Assembly (NCBI GenBank): GCA_965243835.1
Contig: OZ251578.1
Location: forward strand, 62,001 to 126,000
Origin: G965202665 sp965243835
Lineage (GTDB): Bacteria > Actinomycetota > Acidimicrobiia > Spongiisociales > Spongiisociaceae
DNA length: 64,000 nucleotides
Reading direction: 5' to 3'
Notes under the pieces: model-generated
The model's input: only the letters and a program-made list of their open reading frames with translations
What the model was told of the DNA's origin: nothing
Database searches by the model: none
Made by a program: the position numbers and the translations under genes
Part shown: positions 8,614-18,300 of the stretch, one piece after another
How positions within the stretch are numbered: position 1 is the stretch's first letter
How the letters are laid out: every line of letters begins with the position of its first letter

Positions 8614-9075
8614 ATGTCCTGGGTCGAACATATGAACACGGCCCTGGCGCAGGCCCGGGAAGCGGCCGGCCGGGGCGAGGTCCCGGTGGGGGCGGTCCTG
8701 GTCGGTCCGGACGGCGCGCCCGCGGCCGCCGACCGCAACCGCCGCGAGAGCCTCGGAGACCCGACCGCCCACGCCGAAGTCCTGGTTCTGTCGGCGGCCG
8801 CCCGCGCCCGGGGCGGGTGGCGGCTGGGGGGCCATACCCTGGTGGTTACCTTGGAGCCGTGTCCGATGTGCGCCGGGGCGGCCGTCAACGCCCGGCTGGA
8901 GCGCATCGTCTACGGCGTCGCCGACCCCAAAGCGGGGGCGGCTTGGAGCTTGTACAACATTCCCGGGGACCGCCGCCTCAACCACAGGATGGAGATCGTG
9001 GCCGGGGTAATGGAGGACGAATGCCGCCGGGTGCTGGAAGATTTTTTCCGGGAGCGCCGGTCGGAGCCGGATTGA
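8614..9075 (+). CDS. tadA: tRNA-specific adenosine deaminase
   Basis: A 153-residue zinc deaminase that converts A34 to inosine in the wobble position of tRNA-Arg(ACG). The catalytic site is complete: HAEVLVL supplies the zinc-binding His and the proton-shuttle Glu, and PCPMCAGA supplies the two zinc-binding Cys residues. The C-terminal helix of TadA proteins follows. The ATG start matches the family N-terminus (an amphipathic helix MNTALAQAREAAGRGEVPVG shortly after it). It is flanked by the SRP RNA and a tRNA-Ser gene, a purely translational neighbourhood. The length is typical. Confidence 0.95.
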   Translation: MSWVEHMNTALAQAREAAGRGEVPVGAVLVGPDGAPAAADRNRRESLGDPTAHAEVLVLSAAARARGGWRLGGHTLVVTLEPCPMCAGAAVNARLERIVYGVADPKAGAAWSLYNIPGDRRLNHRMEIVAGVMEDECRRVLEDFFRERRSEPD

Positions 9076-9106
9076 ACCAAGCCGCCGGGTACAATCAGGG
9101 AAACAC

Positions 9107-9194
9107 GGAGGGGTCGCATAGTCCGGTCTAGTGCGCGGCACTCGAAATGCCGTAGGGGCTCCGCCCCTCGTGGGTTCGAATCCCACCCCCTCCG
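9107..9194 (+). tRNA. tRNA-Ser (anticodon CGA)
   Basis: An 88-nt class II tRNA. The acceptor GGAGGGG/CCCCTCC closes with discriminator G. The anticodon arm CGGCA-CTCGAAA-TGCCG gives CGA. The variable arm GGGGCTCCGCCCC and T-arm GTGGGTTCGAATCCCAC are present. A TACAAT box at 9090-9095 is a possible -10. Confidence 0.96.
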
Positions 9195-9340
9195 CCCGCC
9201 ATCCGAAATTTAATATATTACGCGTTGATTTGCCGGGTTTCGTCCTTGAAGGGTCGTATTCCCTTTGGGTTTGGAGGAGCGGTTTTTGTCGTACGCCGAC
9301 CAGTCGGCCGGGGCTTTGGGCTCTGGCCTGTTGGATTAAT

Positions 9341-9370
9341 TTGACAAATTGGGGGGGGGGGTAGCGTATT
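9341..9370 (+). promoter_or_regulatory. Putative phase-variable promoter with G11 spacer
   Basis: A consensus -35 TTGACA (9341-9346) is followed by AATT, then eleven consecutive G (9351-9361), then TAGCGT (9362-9367) as a weak -10. The spacer is 15 bp, two short of optimum; G13 would give 17. The start codon of the giant Calx-beta gene lies ~60 bp downstream behind an AGGAGG site. The same arrangement precedes the third giant gene at 62618. Slipped-strand change of spacer length is the inferred function, as known for poly-G promoters such as Neisseria porA. Confidence 0.65.
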
Positions 9371-9425
9371 TGCGTGTGGGCCTCGGTTGGGGTCCGGTTT
9401 GGCTAGTTGAGAGAGGAGGTGGGTG

Positions 9426-12400
9426 ATGGGGCGGGTGTTGCGGTTGGGGGTGGTGTTGGGGTTGGTGGGCGGTTTGTTGTCGGCGCCGTCTCCGGCGTCG
9501 GGGCAGACGACGGCTATTACGCTTAGTTATATTAATCTTTTGGGGAATACGCCGATTTCTAGTATTGCTGAGGGTCATTCTTCGTTTGCCGCGGCGGTGC
9601 AGGTGTCGGTGGCTTCGCCGGTGTCGGCGGCGGTTACGGTGCGGGTTACTTTGGGGGCGTCGGGGACGACGGCTACCAAGGGGACTTGCAGTTCGTCGGG
9701 GTTCATCATTGCGCTATGGTCTTGCACCAATGATTGGGGCGATACTACTAATGCGTCCACTGTGGATGTGACCATCGCTAGCGGAGCTACGTCTGGTCAG
9801 ACGGGGGTTCAGTTGCTTGTCGTTGATGATACGGTGACGGAGGGTCCGGAGATTATTCGTTTGTCGGGTACGGCTCCGTCGGGGTATTCGGTGGGGACGT
9901 TTGATATTACGGTGGATGACGGGGATGATGGGTTGTCGTTGTCGGTGGATCCGGGGTTTGTGGCGGAGGGGGCGGGGGCGAGGCCGGTGACGGTGTCGGC
10001 CCGGTTCGGGGGCGCGACGTCGGCGCTGGCGGCGGCGACGGAGGTGACGGTGACGGTGGCGGGCGGGACGGCTACGTTGGGCGCGGCGGGGGATTTCACG
10101 GTTTCGGGGTTGACGAACAACCGGTTTACGTTGTCTATCCCGGCCCGGTCGGTGTCGTCGGGGTCGGGCTCTTTCACTTTGACCGCTCGGGAGGATAATA
10201 TGGTGGAGGCTGCGGGTGCGGGGGAGACGGTTTCCCTATCGGCGGCGGCGACGGTGGGGGGGAGCGCGGTGTCGGGGTCGGGGACTTTGCGGATTTACGA
10301 CGCCGGGGAGGTGGTCACCCTCAGTTTGGTGAAGCCGTCGAATACCGCTGCGGAGATATCGGAGGTGGGGGAAGACGAGGGGGCGCAGACCTTGCGGGTG
10401 AAAGCCACCCTCGGGGCGTCGGATACCAGCGCTATTACGGTAAACGTGACGATGGGAGCGGCGGGCAGCACCGCCGCGCGGGGGGCTGCGGGGGATTACA
10501 CTCTGAGTGCGTCGACTACCTCTGTGACTATCAACGCCGGCGAAACGGAGGGGTTTTCTCCTGATTTTACGTTTACTACTTTTAGCGACAGGGTTACCGA
10601 GGAGCATGTGAGAGTCCTGTTCACGGGCACGGCGACCGGACACCGGGTGGCGGCGGCCGGTTTGCAGATCACGGATCAGGATCGGGTGTTGCGGTTGACG
10701 GCGGCGGGTAATGAGACGGATCCGAAGAAGACGGCTTTGACGAGGATTGAGAATCATCGGCATGAGAACTTTTGGGTTTATGTGAGGGGTGATTTGGGGG
10801 GTGTTTCCGATGGGGTGTTTACGGCTTCGACTGGTAACACGTATGGTTCGCAGTTGGAAGCGGTGTTTAAATTCCATGACGGAACTGCTAGCGGTATGGA
10901 TGGTTCTAGTGCTATTCTAGGTAATGATTGGGCTTCTGATCATCATACTTCTAATATAACGAATAGTGGTAGGATTACTATTCCGGCTGGCGGTCTTGGG
11001 GCGGATGTGTTTGCGGTTGCAAATAGTAAAAACTTGGTTGTTAATATTGCTAATGATAGCGTGGCGGAGGGGGATGAGGTGTTTTACGCGGGGTTGAAGG
11101 CAAACCCGGCGGGTTTTACGCATCTTCGGGTGCCGATTACGATTTTGGATGATGATACGCGGGTGGCGTTGACGATAGACGCCGACAGCGGGGAGGATGG
11201 GAATCAGACTATGTTGACGGAGGGCGACGACGGGTCGGGGGTGACGGTGTCGGGTCGTTTGTCGGGTGCGTCGTCGGTAATTGGGTCGGCGACGGAGGTG
11301 ACTGTGTCGGCGACGGGGGCGGCGTCGCCGAGTGCGGGGCAGGCGGGGACGGATGATTTGTCGTATGCGCCGTCGTCGCCGAATACGATTACCTTCCCGG
11401 CCCGGTCGCTGACGTCGGGGACGGCTACGTTGGCGGGGTTGACGATTACCGATGATGATGTGGTGGAGGATGCGGAGACGTTTCGGGTGGGGGTTTCTTC
11501 GGTGTTGGGCTCCAACGGCGGCGCGACGATGACTATTGTGGATAATGATACGGATATTACGTTGTCGGTGGATAAGGGGGCGGTGGAGGAGGGGGCGGGC
11601 GCGGAGAGCGTTACGGTGTCGGCCCGATTTGCGGGGTCGTCGTCGACGATGTCGTCGGCGACGGATGTGTCGGTTGCGTTGGCGGGCGCGGGCGGGGCCG
11701 TAGCCGGTGATTTTACGGCGTCGGGGTCGGGGGTGTCGAATAATGCGTTTACGATTAGGATCCCGGCGGGGAGCTTAGAGGGGAGCAGGACTATTTCGTT
11801 GACGGCGGTGTCCGATACGGATAGTTCGGAGGCGGGAGAGGGGGTGGCGGTGTCGGGTTCGGCTACCGTAGGGGGCCGTAGCGTGGACGTGACGGGGACG
11901 CAGGTTGAGATTATTGATGCGGGCGGGCTGATTACGCTCGGTTTTGAGGATGCGGGCGGGTCGGCTTTGACGGGGGTGGGGGAGGACGGCGGGGCGCAGA
12001 CGGTGCGGGTCACGGCGTCGGTCGCTTCAGCCCCTGCGTCTAGTGTGTCGGTAGCGGTGAACGTGGGCGCGGCGGGCGGCACCGCCACGTTGGGACCGGC
12101 GGGTGATTACACGCGCGGCGCGGGGACGGTTGCGGTGACGATCAGCGGGGGTTCCACCAGCGGGGGGGCTGATGTTGTGATCACCCCGCGCAGTGATACG
12201 ATTACCGAAGACCATGAGACGATTCGTTTTACGGGGTCGGCCGCTGGTTATACGGTGCGGTCGGCTTCGTTGCCGATTATGGACGGGGATCGGACTATTC
12301 GGTTGACTGGACCTAATGTTCAGGGGCTGGAGGGGGAGGCTAAAGGAGCATCCGGGAATAATATTTTTAGGGCTGATTTAGGCAGCGGGGAGAGCCGGGA

Positions 12401-15400
12401 TGCCTTCGTTGCTTCTACTTCTTCCACATACAGCAACGCTATTAGACCGCGGCTTCACGCGCGGCCGAAGACTGCCAGTTGGTCTGATTTTCAGTTTAGT
12501 ACCGGCACGGGAAGGTTCATCCAGATTAATTCGGGTGTTGTTTCTTCGAATAGAATCGTTGATAATCAGGGCGGATATGCCTCGAATATACGGGTAGCCT
12601 TTCACATGCCGTATCATACGGATACTGTAGCGGAGGGGAATAAAACACTTGAAATATATTTTGGCGTCCCGGCCGGGTTCACCGGGTTGGCGCAGGAGTT
12701 CGTCCTGCTGGATGATGGTGATGATGATATTAGTTTGTCGGTGGACACCAGTGGGGATAGCGGGGTTCAGACGACGTTGGCGGAGGGCGCGGACGGGTCG
12801 GGGGTGACGGTGTCGGCGAGTTTCCCGTCGGCGACGACTAGTTCTGCGATTCCGGTGGATACGGTAGTGGAGTTGTCGGCGGCGGGGGCCGTTGCCCCGG
12901 CGGCGGGGGAGGCGGGGATGGATGATTTGTCTTATGCTCCGTCGTCGCCGAATACTATTACCTTCCCGGCCCGGTCTTTGACCCCGTCGGGGACGGCCAC
13001 GTTGACGGGATTGAGTATCGCCGATGATGAGGTGGTGGAGGGCCCGGAGACGTTCACGGTGGGCGGGTCTTCGGCGTTGGGAACGGCCGCGGGGGCGACT
13101 ATTACGATCGCCGATGACGATGCTGACATTACGTTGTCGGTGAGTCCGGGCGCGGTGGCGGAGGGCGCGGGCGCGACATCGGTGGAGGTAACGGCCCGGT
13201 TCGCGGGGTCGTCGTCGGTGTTGACAACGGATACGGACGTGGCGGTTACGTTGGCGGCCGCGGCTACGGGCGGTGCTACTCCGGGGACGGACTTCACAGC
13301 GACCGGGACGGGGGTGACCAACGATAGCCGGTTCACGATTACTATCCCGGCGCGGAGCGTCACGGGTAGCAAAACGATTCGGATAACGGCCCCCGACGAT
13401 TCGGATAACACGGAAGATTCGGAGACGGTGACGGTGGGAGGGTCGGCGATGGTGGGCGGGTCGGCGGTGACCGTAACCGGGACGGAGATATTAGTTGTGG
13501 ATCCGGATCGGGCGATAACGTTGACTACGCATTCTGCGGAAACCGGCGGGACGGCGTTGCCCGCGGTCCGCGAGGAGGGCGGGGAGCAGACGGTGTGGGT
13601 GAGAGCCGCGGCCGGGGGGGCGGTGTCATCGGACACGGTAGTTACCGTAACCGTGGGAGCGGTGGGCGGGACGGCGGTGTTGGGAGCGGCGGGTGACTAT
13701 GTTCGCAGCGCGGAGACGGTGGAGGTAACCATCACCAGCGGGAACACCGTCGGTGCGGCGGAGGTGAAGATAACTCCCCGGAACGACGGGACGGCGGAGG
13801 GTCCGGAGACTATACGTCTGAGCGGGGTGGCAACCGGGTACGTGGTGGTGGGAGCCAGTCTGGAAATCCGGGAAACCATAACCCTGACGTTGACCGGGGG
13901 CGCGGTGGGCGAGGGAGACGCGGATGGGGACGCGGGGGCGGTCTCGGTTACCGCCGCTTTCGCGGGCGCATCGTCCTCCGACTTGGCCGGGGCTACGGAG
14001 GTGACGTTGTCGTTCGCGGCGGGCGCCAACACGGAAGCGGATGATTTCACCGCGGGGACGGCGGTTGTGTTGAGCATCCCGGCGGGAAGTACGTCTAGCA
14101 ACGCGGCGGCGCTGTCGGGGTTGACGATCAAGGGTGACGATATCGCGGAGGGCGCGGAATCCATTGCGGTGGGCGGCTCCGCTACCGGGTTTTCGGTTAC
14201 GGGAGCGACGCTGGAGATTACTGATGATGATTTGGATGTGACGCTGACCGCGGACACCGACAGCGCTACCACGACCGTTTTTGAGGATGAGTTGTCGGAG
14301 GGGGAAACCCCGGCGGTACAGGTGCGGGCCGCGTTCACATCCGCGACATCCAACGACCTGAGCGCGGGTTTGGCGGTGTCGGTCACGGCCGGGGAGGCGT
14401 CGCCGCAGTCGGCGAGGGGGGGCGGGGTTGATTTCACCGCCCCGGGGTCGTCGGTGACGGTTACTATCCCCGCTGGTTCTTCGACGACGCTTATGAGCGG
14501 GTGGGCGTCGCTGACCGGGCTGGGTGTAGAAGACGATAAGGTGACCGAGGATGCGGAGACGTTTTGGGTTACCGGTACCGTCCCGGGCGGGGTGGTTGCT
14601 CCTGATACGTTGACGATCGCGGCCAGCGACAATGAGTTGGAGGTGTCGGTGTCGCCGGGGGTGGTGGTGGAGCAGGCGGCGGCGCATCCGATTACGGTGG
14701 TGGCCGGGTTCGCGGGGGCTTCTAGTTCGGCGTTGGCGTCGGCGACGACGGTGAACGTGACGGTAGCGGCCGGGGACACCAACGGGGCTACTATGGCGGC
14801 GTCCTGCCCGCCGACTACCGAGGACGCGTGCGCGGATGCGGCTATGTTTGATATTGTCATTCCGGCTGGGCAGGTTTCGGAGAGCGGAACGTTTAACCTG
14901 AGCGCCCGCGACGACAACGACGCGGAGATGGGCGGGGAAACGGTGAAGGTTACCGGAACGGAAATGGGGGCTTCCAATTCGGATTCGGATACGGTGCTTT
15001 TGGTGGATGATGGGATAGAGGTGGCGTTTTTGAACCCGGCTGACGACACCGCGCTGGCTTCGCTGGGGGAGGGGGACGGAACCGTCCAGGTGCGGGTGCG
15101 GGTGACCATGCCCGCCTCGGACACCGCGCGCAGAGTGGTGGGCCTGAACATTGCCGGCGGGACCGCCACTGAAGACGACGGGGACGGCTCCTTTGCGATC
15201 AGGGAGGACTTCCGGGTGAGCGGCTTGGCTACCCCGTCCGGCACCCCCGACGGGCACGAGCTGGGGGTGGAGGTAGCGGCCGGTCAGACAACGGGGACGG
15301 CGGACTTCAATATCATTATCAACGATGACAACGTAGACGAAGAAGACAAAACCATCCTGGCGTCGGGCGGCGACGTGGGTTCGTTGCCGGTGGCGGGAAC

Positions 15401-17273
15401 CAGTTTGACGATCACCGACAACGACGCTCCTCCTACCAACATTGACTTGGCCGTGTCCTTCGCTAAACCGGACGGAACCCCCCTGACAAATGTCCGGGAG
15501 GACGGCAGCAACACGACCGGCGGCGCTACCAAGGTGGAGGTGCGCGCTTCCTACCAGGGCGACGCGGTGTTGCCCCGGGGGACGACCGTTCCCATAACGG
15601 TGGGTAAAGCCACCGGGGAAGCCACCCCCGGAACCGACTACCAAACGGTAGCCGGCTTCAACGTTCTCATCCCCGCCTATCAATCCCGCGGCAGCACCGT
15701 ATTCGACCTGATAATCGGCAACGCGGAAAACGACGACGACCCGGAAGGGCCGGAAACGGTGACCATCGTCGCCGGAGTGGTGACCGGTTTCACCGTGCCG
15801 GATACCTCTTTTGAGATCATCGACGACGACGTAACCATCACCCTGCAACTACTGGACGCTTCCGCTCAGCCCCCAACCGGGCTGACCGAAATACGGGAAG
15901 GGGAATCCAAATCCGTGACCGTGCGCGCCTCCTACCCCGGGGCGGTCACCCTGTCCGAGGCGCATACCATACGAATCGGCGTAGGAGGGGGAACCGCCTC
16001 CGCTTCCGACTACCGGGCTACTTTCCCCGCGGACCCGTTTGAAATCACCATCGGTGCCGGGGACGGCAGCGCCGACGGGACTTTCACCCTCGCCGTGAAC
16101 GGAGCCAACGACGACAACATCGCCGAAGGAGATGAAACCCTGCAAGTAACCGGCGCCCTCGACGCCCTCGACGTCATCCCCGCCGCCCTGACCATCATCG
16201 ACAACGACAACCCGCCCACCCGCATCGAAATGGTTGCGTCCTCCTCCTCAAGACAAGTCCCCGAAGGACAAACCGCCCGGGTAACAGTCCGATTCCCAAC
16301 CGGGTACGCCGCCCTCCCCACCGCCACCCCCGTCGCCATCGCCACAAGCGGCAGCACGGCGGCATCCTCCGATTACACCATATCCCCCCGCAACGTTTCC
16401 ATCCCCGCCGGAGGCACCCAAGTCGTCTTCACCGTGAGCATCATCGACGACACCTCCCAAGAATCGAATGAAACCATCCGCCTCACCGCCCGAACCGACG
16501 ACTACGGCAACGCCGTCCTCACCCTCACCATCCCCGCCAACGACCAACGCGACCCCGACCCCGCCCCCGGCGGCGGTGGCGGCGGAGGAGGAGCCCCGCC
16601 CCCCAGCGGCGGCGGAGGAGGCGGCGGAGCTCCACCCCCCGCCGGACCCCCCGCCGGGCCGCCCGCCCCGCCCCCGCCCCCGGCGGAACCCGCATGTCAA
16701 GGCAGGTTCTGCGACGAGGACGGTAGCGTCCACCAAACCAACATCGAACAAATCGCCATCTGGGAAATCACCCTGGGATGCGACGCCGACGACCCCACCA
16801 AATTCTGCCCATCCGCCCAAATCACCAGAAGGCAAATGGCCGCCTTCCTCTACCGCGCCGTCAACCGACTCGGGCCCATCCCACCCCCCGCCGGCATAGA
16901 AATCACCGACGTCCCCACAGACGCCTGGTACCGCACCTTCGCCGACTGGGTAGTCTCCACCGGAGCCTTCGCCGCCCCCGACGGAGAATTCAACCCCGGC
17001 GGAGTCGTAACCCGGGCGGATATGGCGGTGATGATGATCGCCTCCTTCCCCAACATAAACGCCGTCGACGAACCCGAGGGACTATTCAACGACGTAGCGG
17101 GCGTGGACCCGGCGGTGGTACGGGCGGTGGAAGGAATGTACCACACCGGCGTCACCAAAGGTTGCAGCACAACCCCCCTCAACTACTGCCCCAACCAACC
17201 CGTAACCAGAGCGCAAATGGCATCCTTCTTCGTCCGCGCCGTCAACTACACCCCCGCCCCCGACACCGGCTAA
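9426..17273 (+). CDS. Giant secreted Calx-beta repeat protein with SLH anchor (gene 1)
   Basis: A 2,615-residue surface protein. The signal peptide spans residues 1-26 (cleavage ASG/Q). About 19-20 Calx-beta domains follow, each ending in a VTEGPE- or DDDxxE-type calcium-binding turn and an extracellular beta-sandwich. A Gly/Pro-rich flexible linker covers ~2377-2421, then three SLH motifs at ~2422-2615 (QITRRQMAAFLYRAVN; VVTRADMAVMMIASF; PVTRAQMASFFVRAVN) for non-covalent wall attachment. Cysteines occur only as close pairs. ATG 9426 is preferred over GTG 9423 because AGGAGG at 9414-9419 is then six bases away. A four-domain super-repeat occurs 2.5 times. Codon endings switch from G/T to C/A near 15,000-15,500. 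Role inferred: calcium-stabilised adhesin. Confidence 0.9.
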   Translation: MGRVLRLGVVLGLVGGLLSAPSPASGQTTAITLSYINLLGNTPISSIAEGHSSFAAAVQVSVASPVSAAVTVRVTLGASGTTATKGTCSSSGFIIALWSCTNDWGDTTNASTVDVTIASGATSGQTGVQLLVVDDTVTEGPEIIRLSGTAPSGYSVGTFDITVDDGDDGLSLSVDPGFVAEGAGARPVTVSARFGGATSALAAATEVTVTVAGGTATLGAAGDFTVSGLTNNRFTLSIPARSVSSGSGSFTLTAREDNMVEAAGAGETVSLSAAATVGGSAVSGSGTLRIYDAGEVVTLSLVKPSNTAAEISEVGEDEGAQTLRVKATLGASDTSAITVNVTMGAAGSTAARGAAGDYTLSASTTSVTINAGETEGFSPDFTFTTFSDRVTEEHVRVLFTGTATGHRVAAAGLQITDQDRVLRLTAAGNETDPKKTALTRIENHRHENFWVYVRGDLGGVSDGVFTASTGNTYGSQLEAVFKFHDGTASGMDGSSAILGNDWASDHHTSNITNSGRITIPAGGLGADVFAVANSKNLVVNIANDSVAEGDEVFYAGLKANPAGFTHLRVPITILDDDTRVALTIDADSGEDGNQTMLTEGDDGSGVTVSGRLSGASSVIGSATEVTVSATGAASPSAGQAGTDDLSYAPSSPNTITFPARSLTSGTATLAGLTITDDDVVEDAETFRVGVSSVLGSNGGATMTIVDNDTDITLSVDKGAVEEGAGAESVTVSARFAGSSSTMSSATDVSVALAGAGGAVAGDFTASGSGVSNNAFTIRIPAGSLEGSRTISLTAVSDTDSSEAGEGVAVSGSATVGGRSVDVTGTQVEIIDAGGLITLGFEDAGGSALTGVGEDGGAQTVRVTASVASAPASSVSVAVNVGAAGGTATLGPAGDYTRGAGTVAVTISGGSTSGGADVVITPRSDTITEDHETIRFTGSAAGYTVRSASLPIMDGDRTIRLTGPNVQGLEGEAKGASGNNIFRADLGSGESRDAFVASTSSTYSNAIRPRLHARPKTASWSDFQFSTGTGRFIQINSGVVSSNRIVDNQGGYASNIRVAFHMPYHTDTVAEGNKTLEIYFGVPAGFTGLAQEFVLLDDGDDDISLSVDTSGDSGVQTTLAEGADGSGVTVSASFPSATTSSAIPVDTVVELSAAGAVAPAAGEAGMDDLSYAPSSPNTITFPARSLTPSGTATLTGLSIADDEVVEGPETFTVGGSSALGTAAGATITIADDDADITLSVSPGAVAEGAGATSVEVTARFAGSSSVLTTDTDVAVTLAAAATGGATPGTDFTATGTGVTNDSRFTITIPARSVTGSKTIRITAPDDSDNTEDSETVTVGGSAMVGGSAVTVTGTEILVVDPDRAITLTTHSAETGGTALPAVREEGGEQTVWVRAAAGGAVSSDTVVTVTVGAVGGTAVLGAAGDYVRSAETVEVTITSGNTVGAAEVKITPRNDGTAEGPETIRLSGVATGYVVVGASLEIRETITLTLTGGAVGEGDADGDAGAVSVTAAFAGASSSDLAGATEVTLSFAAGANTEADDFTAGTAVVLSIPAGSTSSNAAALSGLTIKGDDIAEGAESIAVGGSATGFSVTGATLEITDDDLDVTLTADTDSATTTVFEDELSEGETPAVQVRAAFTSATSNDLSAGLAVSVTAGEASPQSARGGGVDFTAPGSSVTVTIPAGSSTTLMSGWASLTGLGVEDDKVTEDAETFWVTGTVPGGVVAPDTLTIAASDNELEVSVSPGVVVEQAAAHPITVVAGFAGASSSALASATTVNVTVAAGDTNGATMAASCPPTTEDACADAAMFDIVIPAGQVSESGTFNLSARDDNDAEMGGETVKVTGTEMGASNSDSDTVLLVDDGIEVAFLNPADDTALASLGEGDGTVQVRVRVTMPASDTARRVVGLNIAGGTATEDDGDGSFAIREDFRVSGLATPSGTPDGHELGVEVAAGQTTGTADFNIIINDDNVDEEDKTILASGGDVGSLPVAGTSLTITDNDAPPTNIDLAVSFAKPDGTPLTNVREDGSNTTGGATKVEVRASYQGDAVLPRGTTVPITVGKATGEATPGTDYQTVAGFNVLIPAYQSRGSTVFDLIIGNAENDDDPEGPETVTIVAGVVTGFTVPDTSFEIIDDDVTITLQLLDASAQPPTGLTEIREGESKSVTVRASYPGAVTLSEAHTIRIGVGGGTASASDYRATFPADPFEITIGAGDGSADGTFTLAVNGANDDNIAEGDETLQVTGALDALDVIPAALTIIDNDNPPTRIEMVASSSSRQVPEGQTARVTVRFPTGYAALPTATPVAIATSGSTAASSDYTISPRNVSIPAGGTQVVFTVSIIDDTSQESNETIRLTARTDDYGNAVLTLTIPANDQRDPDPAPGGGGGGGGAPPPSGGGGGGGAPPPAGPPAGPPAPPPPPAEPACQGRFCDEDGSVHQTNIEQIAIWEITLGCDADDPTKFCPSAQITRRQMAAFLYRAVNRLGPIPPPAGIEITDVPTDAWYRTFADWVVSTGAFAAPDGEFNPGGVVTRADMAVMMIASFPNINAVDEPEGLFNDVAGVDPAVVRAVEGMYHTGVTKGCSTTPLNYCPNQPVTRAQMASFFVRAVNYTPAPDTG
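9939..13870 (+). repeat. Four-domain super-repeat, about 2.5 copies, in giant gene 1
   Basis: The domain order a-b-c-d recurs. The a domains start at 9939, 11562 and 13134 (LSVDPGFVAEGAGA, LSVDKGAVEEGAGA and LSVSPGAVAEGAGA), giving offsets of 1,623 and 1,572 bp. The b domains contain VGEDEGAQT/VGEDGGAQT/VREEGGEQT. The d domains share DDLSYAPSSPNTITFPARSL exactly in copies 1 and 2. The third copy stops after b. The c domains are AT-richer and the most diverged. Confidence 0.8.
16555..16690 (+). repeat. Low-complexity Gly/Pro linker before SLH domains
   Basis: GGC/GGA and CCC/CCG triplet runs encode two poly-Gly blocks of 7-8 residues separated by APPPS and followed by a Pro/Ala-rich stretch. 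It is in frame and forms the hinge between the Calx-beta rod and the wall-binding SLH domains. Triplet repeats could vary in length without frameshift. Confidence 0.75.
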
Positions 17274-17299
17274 ACTGATACACACCCCAACAACCACCC

Positions 17300-17337
17300 G
17301 GCTCCCCCGCCCAACACCCCGGGGGGGCCGGGCCTTT
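17300..17337 (+). terminator. Rho-independent-type terminator after giant gene 1
   Basis: A ten-pair GC stem, 17300-17309 with 17320-17329 (one G-U pair), with a 10-nt loop, is followed within ten bases by TTTT. It sits 27 bp past the stop codon and may also serve the convergent restriction gene ending at 17482. The short T tract makes it moderately convincing. Confidence 0.5.
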
Positions 17338-17481
17338 TCCCACAGAGCATCGCCGCACCCCGGCCGCCCCGCTTTGGAGGCAGGCGGTGAATGAGGTGTT
17401 GGCGGTTCGGATGCGCCCGGAGCGGGAGAGCTGTTGGAGGCGGCGGGGTTGGGACGAAACGTTGGCTGGCTAAGCGGGTAA

Positions 17482-18300
17482 TTAGAAGGCAACAATTTTC
17501 AGCCGTTTAGCCTTACCATATGCCGTGATTTGAGAGTGGGGGTGGTTGGTCGGCAACAGGTGATCTGTTAGTAGGGTAAAGGCCCGGTCAGGCCGTATCC
17601 ACATTTTCGCCCGACGATAGTTCTGACGGTCCGTCCGTATTTCAATTTCACCAAGGATCACTGATTTATTTTTCCCTTTGAGCTGGGTAGGAAAAATCAC
17701 CTTTTGCGCAGGAGTCTGGGTTCTATTATATTGTTTCGAATTGTCAGCAATAGTATTAGCACAGATTGTTTTAATAACCTCGTCAGAATCAAATACGTGA
17801 AAATATTTTTCCGCCATTTTAGCAGTGGAAGGGTCGAAAGTAGGTGGAAGGATACCAAGATATTCTACCTCGCCGTTAAATAGCGCTTTATGCCAGAAAG
17901 CATTGAATATACTCTCTTTTTGCAGTTCAGCAGAAAGTTCCCGCATGGGTTTTTGGAGAGCCTGCTTGTAATATTCACGATTAGAGATCATTGTCTCGCG
18001 AGTGTCTGGAAAAACCCGTAGACAGTTTCCAAGCAGAGTTGCAACATTACCGATTCCTTGGAGTATGGTGTTGCTGTTTAAACGAGATTCAGCATAAAGG
18101 AACACCTGCCATGATCTTTTGCCTGATTTGACTGAATGGCGGCCATCATAAGAGTCGACTACATCGGTTTTACCCGTGTGAGATCCACGTGTTACACGGC
18201 CACCTATAATGTGGGCATAGTCTTCCTCGTTGGTGTGTCCCGCTACCTTTTTCATTTGAGCTTCGTCGGACTCCATACCTTTATAGCCAGCAGGTTTCAT
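17482..18300 (-). CDS. Probable type II restriction endonuclease (unrecognised family)
   Basis: A 272-residue protein I do not recognise by sequence. Its role is inferred from position: its ATG overlaps the stop of a DNA adenine methylase (TAATG), a classic coupled M-R arrangement. Near residues 40-70 it has TGKTDVVDSYDGRHSVKSGK, in which an Asp followed by S-x-K could be a variant PD-(D/E)xK nuclease centre; this is weak evidence. The rest is mixed alpha/beta with several basic stretches (RTDRQNYRRAKMWIRPDRAF). Base composition is markedly AT-richer than neighbouring housekeeping genes, suggesting acquisition by transfer. Alternative: an accessory protein of the methylase. Confidence 0.6.
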   Translation of the reverse strand: MKPAGYKGMESDEAQMKKVAGHTNEEDYAHIIGGRVTRGSHTGKTDVVDSYDGRHSVKSGKRSWQVFLYAESRLNSNTILQGIGNVATLLGNCLRVFPDTRETMISNREYYKQALQKPMRELSAELQKESIFNAFWHKALFNGEVEYLGILPPTFDPSTAKMAEKYFHVFDSDEVIKTICANTIADNSKQYNRTQTPAQKVIFPTQLKGKNKSVILGEIEIRTDRQNYRRAKMWIRPDRAFTLLTDHLLPTNHPHSQITAYGKAKRLKIVAF

